Shown here: piece after piece, positions 8,759-16,461 of the stretch
How the letters are laid out: every line of letters starts with the position of its first letter
Numbering within the stretch: position 1 is the stretch's first letter
Assembly: GCF_001870435.1 (NCBI RefSeq)
Contig: NZ_MDDR01000057.1
Coordinates: forward strand, 124,001-188,000
Length of the DNA: 64,000 nt
Direction of reading: 5' to 3'
Source of the DNA: Pseudomonas costantinii
Lineage (GTDB): Bacteria > Pseudomonadota > Gammaproteobacteria > Pseudomonadales > Pseudomonadaceae
Made by a program: the position numbers and the translations under genes
Notes under the pieces: model-generated
Told to the model about the DNA's origin: nothing
Database searches by the model: none
The model's input: the letters and a program-made list of their open reading frames with translations, nothing else

Positions 8759-9473
8759 CGTGACCACTCAGTACATAGCCCTTGCCCCACACCGTGCGTA
8801 CTTCACGCTCGCTGTAGCCAACGGCCTTGAGCTTGCGGCGAATCTGGCTGATATGCATATCGAGGCTACGGTCATGAGGGGCATAACCGCGTTGCAACAC
8901 ATGCTGATAAAGGAACGCTTTGCTGAGGACTTCGTCCGCATTGCGGTGCAAGGTTTCCAGCAGTCGGTATTCACTGCGGGTCAGCCCGGCCCAGTGCTCC
9001 TGGTAGAAGACATCACACAATTCATCGTCAAAGCGCAGAGGGCGGGCATCGTCGCGGGCCGGTAAAAGGGTTGCCAATGGGCGACGATCCAGGGCCACCC
9101 GACGCAGGATGGCTTCGATGCGTACCCGCAGCTCGATCATGCTGAACGGTTTGGGCAGGTAGTCATCCGCACCAAGGCGAAAACCGCTGATGCGATCAGC
9201 TTCGGCACCCAGGGCCGACATCAGAATTACCGGAATCGAATGGCTCTGGCGCAGATGCGTCAGGATCGACAACCCATCCAGCCCTGGCAGCAGGATATCC
9301 ATCAACACCACATCGAACGCCTGTTCGCGAGCCATCTGCAAGCCCTGTTGACCGTTCTGGCACCAGGTGACCTGGAAGCCACAGCGGCCCAGATGCTCGT
9401 GGACATAAGCACCCAGCACGGGGTCATCTTCGATGGTCAGGATACTGGGTAGGCCAACTACTGCGGGATTCAT
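8745..9473 (-). CDS. pirR: OmpR-family response regulator, PirR-like
   Basis: A 242-residue response regulator: an N-terminal receiver domain with the acidic pair E15-D16-D17 and phospho-acceptor D59 (VVLMDILLPGLDGL), the conserved lysine in DYLPKPFS, and a C-terminal winged-helix DNA-binding domain (SEYRLLETL ... DMHISQIRRKL ... VWGKGYVL). I chose the ATG at 9471-9473; a TTG at 9485 with GAGAA upstream is possible. The gene overlaps the kinase gene by 14 nt. A 19-bp stretch at 9482-9500 resembles a Fur box, which would fit iron control of an enterobactin-type siderophore system. Confidence 0.82.
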   Translation of the reverse strand: MNPAVVGLPSILTIEDDPVLGAYVHEHLGRCGFQVTWCQNGQQGLQMAREQAFDVVLMDILLPGLDGLSILTHLRQSHSIPVILMSALGAEADRISGFRLGADDYLPKPFSMIELRVRIEAILRRVALDRRPLATLLPARDDARPLRFDDELCDVFYQEHWAGLTRSEYRLLETLHRNADEVLSKAFLYQHVLQRGYAPHDRSLDMHISQIRRKLKAVGYSEREVRTVWGKGYVLSGHDEGL

Positions 9474-9481
9474 TAGCGTCT

Positions 9482-9500
9482 GCAAGTCATTCTCAATGAC
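9482..9500 (-). promoter_or_regulatory. Candidate Fur box upstream of pirR-like gene
   Basis: Read leftward, these 19 bases are GTCATTGAGAATGACTTGC. They match the 19-bp Fur consensus GATAATGATAATCATTATC at 11 of 19 positions by my own count. The site begins 9 nt before the ATG of the regulator, so Fur bound here would block its promoter or early transcription. The assignment is an inference from pattern and context. Confidence 0.35.
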
Positions 9501-9621
9501 TGATTATTCAAGATTAAGCCGCCACAGGCAATCGCCACCCGGAACCCAACGGGCCGAAGATTGCTGTATGTCATTAATTTGCGAGATTCCAGACCGCGCA
9601 AATGGCTACACTGCGCAGGTG

Positions 9622-9642
9622 GCGCGGGCCGGATGCCCGCGC
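9622..9642 (+). other. Perfect GC-rich hairpin upstream of gacS
   Basis: GCGCGGGC at 9622-9629 pairs with GCCCGCGC at 9635-9642 around a 5-base loop. It lies 37 nt before the gacS GTG and is not followed by a T-run, so it does not look like a terminator. It could be a structure in the gacS leader RNA. Confidence 0.4.
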
Positions 9643-9678
9643 GGATAATTGACAACAATGTGGTAGCAGGAGAGTGGC

Positions 9679-12432
9679 GTGCTTAGAAGAATGGGGATAA
9701 AAGGCCGCGTACTGTTGCTGACCTTATTACCGACCAGCCTGATGGCCCTGTTGTTGGGGGGCTACTTCACCTGGATGCAGCTTTCGGAACTGCAGACCCA
9801 GTTGCTGCAGCGCGGCGAAATGATTGCCGAGCAATTGGCGCCGTTGGTGGCACCTGCCCTCAGCACCAAAAACACTGACCTGCTGGAACGCATCGCCACC
9901 CAATCCCTGGAGCAGACAGACGTACGCGCCGTGTCGTTCCTTGCGCCAGACCGCACGCCCCTGGCCCACGCTGGGCCCACCATGCTCAACCAGCCGCCCG
10001 TCGGTAACAGTTCTCACCTGTTGCAGCGCACCGGCAACGACGCCACGCGCTACCTGCTGCCGGTATTTGGCCGCCATCGCAACCTTGCGGGCGACTTCAT
10101 CCCCGATGAAGCTGACCGCCTGCTGGGCTGGGTCGAAGTGGAACTGTCCCACAACGGCATGCTGCTGCGCGGCTATCGCAGCCTATTCGCCAGCCTGCTG
10201 CTGATTGCCATCGGCCTGATCTGCACCGCCGCCCTGGCACTGCGTATCAGCCGTACGATTAATTCGCCGATTGGCCAGATCAAGCAAGCCGTGGCGCAGT
10301 TGAAGGACGGCAACCTGGAGACTCGCTTGCCACCGCTGGGCAGCCAGGAGTTGGACCAGTTGGCCTCGGGCATCAACCGCATGGCCGAAACCCTGCAAAA
10401 TGCCCAGGAAGAGCTGCAACACAGCATCGACCAGGCCACTGAAGACGTGCGTCAGAACCTGGAAACCATCGAAATCCAGAACATCGAACTGGACCTGGCG
10501 CGTAAAGAGGCCTTGGAGGCCAGCCGTATCAAGTCGGAGTTCCTGGCCAATATGAGTCATGAAATCCGCACCCCGCTCAACGGTATTCTCGGCTTTACCC
10601 ATCTGCTGCAAAAAAGCGAGTTGTCGCCACGTCAATTGGACTACCTGGGCACCATCGAAAAATCCGCCGATAACCTGCTGGGCATCATCAACGAGATCCT
10701 CGACTTCTCGAAAATCGAAGCCGGCAAGCTGGTACTCGACAGCGTGCCCTTCAACCTGCGGGATCTGTTGCAAGACACCCTGACCATCCTCGCCCCCGCG
10801 GCCCATGCCAAGCAGCTCGAACTGGTCAGCCTGGTGTACCGCGATACCCCGCTGGCGCTGGTGGGCGACCCGCTGCGCCTCAAGCAGATCCTCACCAACC
10901 TGATCAGCAATGCGATCAAGTTCACCCGCGAAGGCACCATCGTAGCCCGGGCGATGGTCGAGGACGAACAGGAAGACAGCGTACAACTGCGCATCAGCGT
11001 GCAGGACACCGGCATCGGCCTGTCCAACCAGGATGTGCGTGCACTCTTCCAAGCCTTCAGCCAGGCCGACAATTCACTGTCACGCCAGCCTGGCGGTACA
11101 GGCTTGGGACTGGTGATTTCCAAGCGGTTGATCGAGCAGATGGGCGGTGAAATCGGCGTCGACAGCACGCCGGGCGAGGGCTCGGAATTCTGGATCAGCC
11201 TGAACCTGCCCAAGACCCGCGACGATGTCGACGACCTGCCCTCCCCGCCACTGCTCGGCCGGCGCGTGGCTGTGCTGGAAAACCACGAACTGGCACGCCA
11301 GGCCTTACAACACCAGTTGGAAGACTGCGGCCTGGCGGTCACGCCGTTCAACACCCTGGAAAGCCTGACCAATGGCATCACCAGCGCGCATCAGACCGAA
11401 CAGGCAATTGACCTGGCAGTACTCGGCATCACCGCCAATGATATTCCGCCCGAACGCCTCAACCAGTACCTGTGGGACCTTGAACACTTGGATTGCAAGG
11501 TGCTGGTGCTGTGCCCGACCACCGAACAGACGCTGTTCAACCAATCGGTCCCCAACCCCAACAGCCAATTGCAGGCTAAGCCTGCCTGTACGCGAAAACT
11601 GCGCCGCGCCCTGGCCGATCTGATCAGCCCGCGCCCCTCGCGCAGTGAACCGGGGGAGCCGCTGTCCAGCCGTGCACCGCGTGTACTGTGTGTAGACGAC
11701 AACCCGGCGAACCTGTTGCTGGTACAAACCCTGCTCGAAGACATGGGCGCCAGGGTGCAGGCAGTGGAAAGCGGTTATGCGGCCATCGACGCCGTGAAGC
11801 AGGAAACCTTCGACCTGGTGCTGATGGACGTACAAATGCCTGGCATGGACGGGTGCCAAAGTACCGAGGCGATTCGCCAATGGGAAAGCGAGCGCCACGG
11901 CACGCCATTGCCCGTGGTCGCCCTCACCGCCCACGCCATGGCCAACGAAAAACGTGCCCTGTTACAAAGCGGCATGGATGATTACCTGACCAAACCCATC
12001 AGCGAGCGGCAACTGGCCCAGGTGGTATTGAAATGGACCGGCCTGGCCCTGCGTAATCAAGGGCCGGAACGCACGAACGACGGCTTGGGCCCGGGTGTGC
12101 AACTGCTGGTACTGGACCACGAGGAAGGCCTGCGCCTGGCCGCCAACAAAACCGATCTGGCCGCCGATATGCTCGCCATGCTGCTGGCCTCCCTGGAAGC
12201 CGACCGCCAGGCCATTACCGTCGCCCGCGAAGCCAACGACCACAACGCCCTGATCGAGCGCGTTCATCGCCTGCACGGCGCCACCCGCTACTGCGGCGTG
12301 CCGCAATTACGCGCCGCCTGCCAACGCGCTGAAACCCTGCTCAAGCAAGACGACGCCAAAGCCATGGCCGCGCTGGACGAGTTGGACATGGCGATTGCAC
12401 GACTGGCCAGTGAAGCGCGGGTCAGCGCCTGA
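9679..12432 (+). CDS. gacS: Hybrid sensor kinase GacS
   Basis: GacS is the membrane sensor that phosphorylates GacA and so drives the Rsm small RNAs controlling secondary metabolism, exoenzymes and biofilm in Pseudomonas. The 917-residue protein has an N-terminal helix (LLLTLLPTSLMALLLGG), a periplasmic sensor, a second helix near 170-190, HAMP, a kinase domain with H294 (NMSHEIRTPLNGILGF), a receiver domain with D717 (VLMDVQMPGMDG) and a C-terminal Hpt domain with H863 (VHRLHGAT). All three phospho-relay residues are intact. GTG at 9679 is chosen: AGGAG lies 5-9 nt upstream, and the next ATG is only four codons in. Confidence 0.97.
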   Translation: MLRRMGIKGRVLLLTLLPTSLMALLLGGYFTWMQLSELQTQLLQRGEMIAEQLAPLVAPALSTKNTDLLERIATQSLEQTDVRAVSFLAPDRTPLAHAGPTMLNQPPVGNSSHLLQRTGNDATRYLLPVFGRHRNLAGDFIPDEADRLLGWVEVELSHNGMLLRGYRSLFASLLLIAIGLICTAALALRISRTINSPIGQIKQAVAQLKDGNLETRLPPLGSQELDQLASGINRMAETLQNAQEELQHSIDQATEDVRQNLETIEIQNIELDLARKEALEASRIKSEFLANMSHEIRTPLNGILGFTHLLQKSELSPRQLDYLGTIEKSADNLLGIINEILDFSKIEAGKLVLDSVPFNLRDLLQDTLTILAPAAHAKQLELVSLVYRDTPLALVGDPLRLKQILTNLISNAIKFTREGTIVARAMVEDEQEDSVQLRISVQDTGIGLSNQDVRALFQAFSQADNSLSRQPGGTGLGLVISKRLIEQMGGEIGVDSTPGEGSEFWISLNLPKTRDDVDDLPSPPLLGRRVAVLENHELARQALQHQLEDCGLAVTPFNTLESLTNGITSAHQTEQAIDLAVLGITANDIPPERLNQYLWDLEHLDCKVLVLCPTTEQTLFNQSVPNPNSQLQAKPACTRKLRRALADLISPRPSRSEPGEPLSSRAPRVLCVDDNPANLLLVQTLLEDMGARVQAVESGYAAIDAVKQETFDLVLMDVQMPGMDGCQSTEAIRQWESERHGTPLPVVALTAHAMANEKRALLQSGMDDYLTKPISERQLAQVVLKWTGLALRNQGPERTNDGLGPGVQLLVLDHEEGLRLAANKTDLAADMLAMLLASLEADRQAITVAREANDHNALIERVHRLHGATRYCGVPQLRAACQRAETLLKQDDAKAMAALDELDMAIARLASEARVSA

Positions 12433-12455
12433 ACTCATCAAAAAGGAACCCTTTG

Positions 12456-13445
12456 ATGCGCGTTATTCTTTTCAGCAGCCAAACCTACGATCGCGACAGT
12501 TTTCTCGGCGAGCCGCTACCGGCAGGTGTGGAGCTGCAATTTCAACCTGCCCGGCTCAATCTTGACACCGTGGCCCTTGCCGAACACCACGAAGTGGTTT
12601 GCGCCTTCATCAACGACGACCTCAGCGCCCCCGTGCTGGAACACCTGGCCAAAGGCGGCACCCGCCTGATTGCCTTGCGCTCGGCCGGCTACAACCATGT
12701 CGACCTGGCTGCTGCCAAGCGCCTGGGCCTGACCATCGTGCGCGTTCCGGCCTACTCGCCACACGCGGTGGCCGAACATGCGGTGGCCTTGATTCTAGCC
12801 CTCAACCGCCGCCTGCATCGCGCCTACAACCGTACCCGCGACGGTGATTTCAGCCTGCACGGGCTGACCGGCTTCGACTTGGTGGGCAAGACCGTCGGCG
12901 TAGTCGGCACCGGGCAGATCGGCGCCACGTTCGCCAAGATCATGGCCGGGTTCGGCTGCCAGTTGCTGGCCTATGACCCCTTCCCGAACCCGCAAGTCCA
13001 GGCTCTCGGCGCGCGCTATGTAAGCCTGCCCGAGCTGCTGGCCCAAGCGCAGATCATCAGCCTGCACTGCCCTTTGACCGCCGACAGCAAACATTTGATC
13101 AACGCCCGTTCCCTGGCCCATATGCAGCCCGGCGCGATGCTGATCAACACCGGACGCGGAGGTTTAGTGGACACACCGGCACTGATCGAAGCACTCAAGG
13201 GCGGCCAACTCGGCTACCTGGGGCTGGATGTATACGAGGAAGAAGCCCAACTGTTCTTCGAGGACCGCTCGGACCTGCCCTTGCAAGACGACGTACTCGC
13301 GCGCCTGCTGACCTTCCCCAACGTAATCGTCACCGCCCACCAGGCATTCCTCACCCGTGAGGCCCTGGCGGCGATCGCCGGCACCACCTTGGCTAACATT
13401 GCCGCGTGGGCCGAGGGCCAGCCTCAAAACCTGGTCGATGGATGA
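12456..13445 (+). CDS. ldhA: 2-hydroxyacid dehydrogenase, probable fermentative D-lactate dehydrogenase
   Basis: A 329-residue NAD-dependent D-2-hydroxyacid dehydrogenase. The Rossmann motif GVVGTGQIG is near residues 149-157, and the catalytic Arg-Glu-His set appears in the expected blocks (INTGRGGLVDT, the glutamate in LDVYEEE, and TAHQAFLT). The sequence RVPAYSPHAVAEHAVALIL is typical of LdhA-type enzymes, which interconvert pyruvate and D-lactate. AAGGAA lies 7 nt before the ATG at 12456. It follows gacS by 23 nt, and gacS-ldhA adjacency is also known in P. aeruginosa. Another 2-ketoacid as substrate cannot be excluded. Confidence 0.87.
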   Translation: MRVILFSSQTYDRDSFLGEPLPAGVELQFQPARLNLDTVALAEHHEVVCAFINDDLSAPVLEHLAKGGTRLIALRSAGYNHVDLAAAKRLGLTIVRVPAYSPHAVAEHAVALILALNRRLHRAYNRTRDGDFSLHGLTGFDLVGKTVGVVGTGQIGATFAKIMAGFGCQLLAYDPFPNPQVQALGARYVSLPELLAQAQIISLHCPLTADSKHLINARSLAHMQPGAMLINTGRGGLVDTPALIEALKGGQLGYLGLDVYEEEAQLFFEDRSDLPLQDDVLARLLTFPNVIVTAHQAFLTREALAAIAGTTLANIAAWAEGQPQNLVDG

Positions 13446-13516
13446 TCAGCGGTCACATACCAGGCTCATGATGAGCAGGCACCCGTGATAGGATGCCGCG
13501 CCTATTTGGAGGATCC

Positions 13517-13957
13517 ATGGCCGAACACGATTTCCGCTTCAGCTTGCTGAGCCCGCAACACACCCTGATCGAATGCCGCGCCCTGGTGCCGGGCCGTTAC
13601 CAAATCACCGGCAACGGTGGTTCGATCAAGCATGGCGACGTCCTGATCGTCACGCTGCGCGGCAGTAAAACCCTGTCGATGCGCCTGACCGTCGAAGGTG
13701 ACGCGCGCTACTCCATCCGCCCGGCGGGCCAATGGGTCGCCATGGCCCAAGGGCCGAAGTTCGGCGAGTTGGAGATTCACACCTGGAAGGTCAACTGCGA
13801 CAGCTGCGAAAGCGTGCTGGAGTTTGAATTCGCGGTGGAAACCAAGCTCAGCAAAGAGCCGCTGCAGCCAGCCGCCAATGCGCGCATCAAGGAGTTGGGC
13901 TGGGCCAGCACGGGTGACAAGCACCGCTGCCCGAAATGCCAGCAGACCGCGCAATGA
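13517..13957 (+). CDS. Uncharacterised protein with a split CXXC zinc ribbon
   Basis: A 146-residue protein that I do not recognise as a named family. Four cysteines are arranged as two CXXC pairs (C94/C97 in NCDSCES and C138/C141 in RCPKCQQ), which suggests a zinc ribbon interrupted by a beta-rich insert. The first 90 residues look like a small all-beta domain (alternating hydrophobics, GDVLIVTLRGSKTLSMRLTVEG). There is no signal peptide, so it is probably cytoplasmic. TGGAGGA lies just upstream of the ATG at 13517, which fixes the start. Its stop overlaps the start of the META lipoprotein gene as ATGA, so the two are translationally coupled. Confidence 0.8.
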   Translation: MAEHDFRFSLLSPQHTLIECRALVPGRYQITGNGGSIKHGDVLIVTLRGSKTLSMRLTVEGDARYSIRPAGQWVAMAQGPKFGELEIHTWKVNCDSCESVLEFEFAVETKLSKEPLQPAANARIKELGWASTGDKHRCPKCQQTAQ

Positions 13958-14358
13958 AAGGCCTTTTTCTGCTCGCAGCCGTCGGGATTGGCCTGACGGG
14001 CTGCGCCGGGGATGGGGTGAAGCTTGAGCAGGATCACAGCTACGTGGTGGAATGGATTGGTGAGCGGCCACTGATGGATTACGCGCACCTGACCGTCACC
14101 TTGGGCGCTGATGGCCGCGCTTACGGCAACGGCGGCTGCAACCACTGGTTTGCGCCATACACCGTCGAGGGCGAAAAGCTCAGCTTCGGCAAGATCGGCA
14201 GCACCCGCAAACTCTGCGCCGAGGCCTTGATGGAGCAGGAACATCGCTTCTTCCAGGCCCTGCAAGGCGTTGAGCGCTGGGACATCTCGCCAATCGAGCA
14301 GACGCGTTTCTGGCCGGCTGAAGGCAAGCCAATTCGGCTGTGGCTTGAAGAGGGCTGA
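13954..14358 (+). CDS. META-domain (HslJ-like) lipoprotein
   Basis: A 134-residue predicted lipoprotein. The N-terminus has a short hydrophobic signal with a lipobox LTGC (C17). The rest is a META/HslJ domain (PF03724), recognised by YGNGGCNHWFAPYTVEGEKLSFGKIGSTRKLC, with the paired cysteines usual in this family. In E. coli, HslJ is an outer-membrane-linked heat-shock protein connected with novobiocin resistance; the biochemical role is unclear. The ATG overlaps the preceding stop by 4 nt. A REP doublet follows 28 nt after its stop. Confidence 0.88.
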   Translation: MKGLFLLAAVGIGLTGCAGDGVKLEQDHSYVVEWIGERPLMDYAHLTVTLGADGRAYGNGGCNHWFAPYTVEGEKLSFGKIGSTRKLCAEALMEQEHRFFQALQGVERWDISPIEQTRFWPAEGKPIRLWLEEG

Positions 14359-14385
14359 TACAGCCTCAGGCCGGGCCGGCTTTTC

Positions 14386-14472
14386 TGTGGGAGCTGGCTT
14401 GCCTGCGATCGCATCGTTGCGGTGTAACTGATACACCGTGTGGGCTGCATCGCAGGCAAGCCAGCTCCCACA
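14386..14472. repeat. REP doublet (REPIN-like)
   Basis: Two inverted copies of the palindrome core TGTGGGAGCTGGCTTGCC occupy the ends (14386 onward and, inverted, to 14472), separated by a short variable centre. Such paired extragenic palindromes are common in P. fluorescens-group genomes and are mobilised by RAYT transposases. It sits between the convergent META lipoprotein and TlpA-like genes and may also end transcription there. No RAYT gene is in this window. Confidence 0.8.
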
Positions 14473-14475
14473 TGG

Positions 14476-14937
14476 TTATCCGCGCAGGGCCTTGAGCTTG
14501 GCCAACACCCCTTCCGCCGTCTGCTCCCCCATCAACTGCTCACGCACCTTGCCCTTGTCATCGATGATGTAAGTCACCGGCAGCGCCTCGCTGCGTGGAA
14601 TATCGAAGATCTCTTCCGGATTCTGCGCCAGGACGGTGAACTTGATCCCCAGTTTCTCGCTGGCGGTCTTGAGCTCTTCACCCTGCACATTGTCGAAATT
14701 GACCCCGAACACCCCCACTTTCTGCCCTTTCAACTGTTCGGCCAAGGCATTGAGCTCGGGGATTTCCGTGCGGCACGGACCACACCATTCCGCCCAGTAA
14801 TTGACCACCACCCACTGCTTGTCCAAGCGTTCGGCCGCCACTTTCTTGCCATATTGGTCAACGCCGTAATCGTTACCGCAGCCGCTGAGCAGCAGGGTTG
14901 TGATGATCGCCAATGCACCGATCAGTCGCCTAGTCAT
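14476..14937 (-). CDS. TlpA-like thioredoxin-fold lipoprotein
   Basis: A 153-residue TlpA/ResA-type thiol:disulfide protein. It has a signal with lipobox LLSGC (C20), and a thioredoxin fold with the active-site WCGPC at 51-55 (NYWAEWCGPCRTEIP) and the cis-proline region ALPVTYIID. It should sit on the periplasmic face of a membrane and reduce or exchange disulfides, for example during cytochrome c or copper-site assembly, but no such genes are adjacent. It converges on the META lipoprotein gene across a REP doublet and is divergent from arsC. Confidence 0.9.
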   Translation of the reverse strand: MTRRLIGALAIITTLLLSGCGNDYGVDQYGKKVAAERLDKQWVVVNYWAEWCGPCRTEIPELNALAEQLKGQKVGVFGVNFDNVQGEELKTASEKLGIKFTVLAQNPEEIFDIPRSEALPVTYIIDDKGKVREQLMGEQTAEGVLAKLKALRG

Positions 14938-15054
14938 GGGGTAATCCTTCGCAAAAAAATGAACGTTGGCTGCGACCTATCGCCTCTTACGGTTTAAGGA
15001 CGGGTCGCAGCGCAGGTAGAATACTCGCCACCTTACGCAAGATGCGACCCGCAC

Positions 15055-15408
15055 ATGACCGATCTGACGCTTTATCACAACCCGCGCTGCTCGAAATCCC
15101 GCGGTGCGCTCGAATTGCTCGAAGCCCGCGGCCTTGCGCCCACGGTGGTGCGCTACTTGGAAACACCGCTGAACGCCGCGCAATTAAAGGCCCTGCTGGC
15201 CAAGCTCGGCATCAGCGCCCGCCAACTGCTGCGCACTGGCGAAGACGAATACAAGACCCTTAACCTGGCCGACGAAAGCCTCAGCGAAGCGCAATTGATC
15301 GCCGCCATCGCCGAGCATCCGAAGTTGATGGAACGCCCGATCCTGGAAACCGCCAACAAAGCCATTATCGGCCGCCCACCGGAAAACGTGCTGGAGATCC
15401 TGCCGTGA
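15055..15408 (+). CDS. arsC: ArsC-family reductase (glutaredoxin-type arsenate reductase)
   Basis: A 117-residue cytoplasmic protein of the ArsC family. The catalytic cysteine is C12 in YHNPRCSKS, and the arginines that bind arsenate in E. coli ArsC are matched by R60, R94 (LMERPI) and R107. That set supports true glutathione/glutaredoxin-linked arsenate reduction rather than a Spx-like role. No arsB or arsR is present, however; the gene overlaps wrbA by 4 nt (GTGA), so it is not in a resistance operon. Function as arsenate reductase is likely but not proven. Confidence 0.88.
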   Translation: MTDLTLYHNPRCSKSRGALELLEARGLAPTVVRYLETPLNAAQLKALLAKLGISARQLLRTGEDEYKTLNLADESLSEAQLIAAIAEHPKLMERPILETANKAIIGRPPENVLEILP

Positions 15409-16019
15409 GTGCGCCGTATGTGCTGGTGCTGTATTACAGCCGCAATGGCTCGGTGAGCGAAATGGCCCGGCAAATTGCCCGGGGCATCGAGCAGGCCGGA
15501 TTGGAAGCGCGACTGCGCACCGTGCCCGCAATCTCCACCGAGTGCGAGGCCGTGGCGCCAAGCATTCCGGACGAAGGCGCGTTGTACGCCAGCCTGGACG
15601 ATTTGAAAAACTGCTCAGGCCTGGCCCTGGGCAGCCCGACCCGTTTCGGCAACATGGCCGCGCCGCTCAAGTACTTCCTCGACGGCACCAGCAACCTGTG
15701 GCTCACTGGCGCCCTTGTCGGCAAGCCGGCCGGGGTGTTCACCTCCACCGCCAGCCTGCACGGCGGCCAGGAAACCACGTTGATGTCGATGCTGCTGCCG
15801 CTGCTGCACCACGGCATGTTGATCACCGGCCTGCCCTACAGCGAGCAAGCGCTGCTCGACACTAAAGGCGGTGGCACACCGTATGGCGCCAGCCACCATT
15901 CCGGCCCTGATGGCAAGCGCATGCTGGACCAACATGAAATCGCTCTGTGCCGGGCCTTGGGTCTGCGCCTGGCGAACACCGCCATCCTGCTGGAGGGTGG
16001 CCGTGGCCAGGAAGCCTAA
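15405..16019 (+). CDS. wrbA: NAD(P)H:quinone oxidoreductase WrbA
   Basis: A 204-residue flavodoxin-fold FMN protein that reduces quinones by two electrons and limits semiquinone and radical formation. The FMN phosphate loop YYSRNGSVSEMA lies at the N-terminus, and the WrbA-specific segments GSPTRFGNMAAPLKYFLDGT and FTSTASLHGGQE are intact. Translation starts at GTG 15405, overlapping the arsC stop (GTGA). It is followed by a coupled DUF2069 membrane-protein gene. Length and motifs are normal. Confidence 0.95.
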   Translation: MSAPYVLVLYYSRNGSVSEMARQIARGIEQAGLEARLRTVPAISTECEAVAPSIPDEGALYASLDDLKNCSGLALGSPTRFGNMAAPLKYFLDGTSNLWLTGALVGKPAGVFTSTASLHGGQETTLMSMLLPLLHHGMLITGLPYSEQALLDTKGGGTPYGASHHSGPDGKRMLDQHEIALCRALGLRLANTAILLEGGRGQEA

Positions 16020-16407
16020 AGTCCTGCCGCCCCAGGCGTGGCTGGAGCCACGGGTCAAGGTTGCACGCGCGCTGAGTCTGTTGGCGTTTTTTGGCCTGGT
16101 GAGCTTACTGTGCGTGTATTACCTGTTCGTCGCTGATCTGCACGGCGCTCGTCCGTGGGTGATCCTGCTGATCGAACTGGTGCCGTTGCTGGTACTGGCG
16201 CCGGGGATGCTCCTCGGCAGCGCCCGCGGGCATTCGTGGATGTGCTTTGTGGTGAATCTGTATTTCATCAAGGGCGCGCTGGCGGCGTATGACCCGAACC
16301 GGCAGTGGTTCGGGGTGCTGGAGATGCTGGTGAGCCTGGCGGTGTTTTGCACGGCGTTGCTGTATGTGCGCTGGCGGCATCAGTTGAATCGACGGTTGGC
16401 TGAGTAA
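16003..16407 (+). CDS. DUF2069 membrane protein
   Basis: A 134-residue integral membrane protein of the DUF2069 family. After a basic N-terminal tail it has about four hydrophobic segments (ALSLLAFFGLVSLLCVYYL, VILLIELVPLLVLAPGML, a central amphipathic piece, and MLVSLAVFCTALLYV) and a basic end. I chose GTG 16003 because GGAGG lies six bases upstream inside the end of wrbA; the two genes overlap by 17 nt. The function is unknown. arsC, wrbA and this gene form one coupled unit. Confidence 0.82.
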   Translation: MARKPKVLPPQAWLEPRVKVARALSLLAFFGLVSLLCVYYLFVADLHGARPWVILLIELVPLLVLAPGMLLGSARGHSWMCFVVNLYFIKGALAAYDPNRQWFGVLEMLVSLAVFCTALLYVRWRHQLNRRLAE

Positions 16408-16410
16408 CCT

Positions 16411-16450
16411 TGTGGCGAGCGGGCTTGCCACAACAAGCTCGCTCGCCACA
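16411..16450. repeat. Single REP palindrome
   Basis: A 17-bp arm at 16411-16427 (TGTGGCGAGCGGGCTTG) pairs with 16434-16450 with one mismatch around a 6-base loop. This is the GTGGCGAGCGGGCTTGC class of Pseudomonas extragenic palindrome. It lies exactly between two convergent genes, so it could serve as a bidirectional stop. Confidence 0.75.
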
Positions 16451-16461
16451 GTAAGCGCTGA

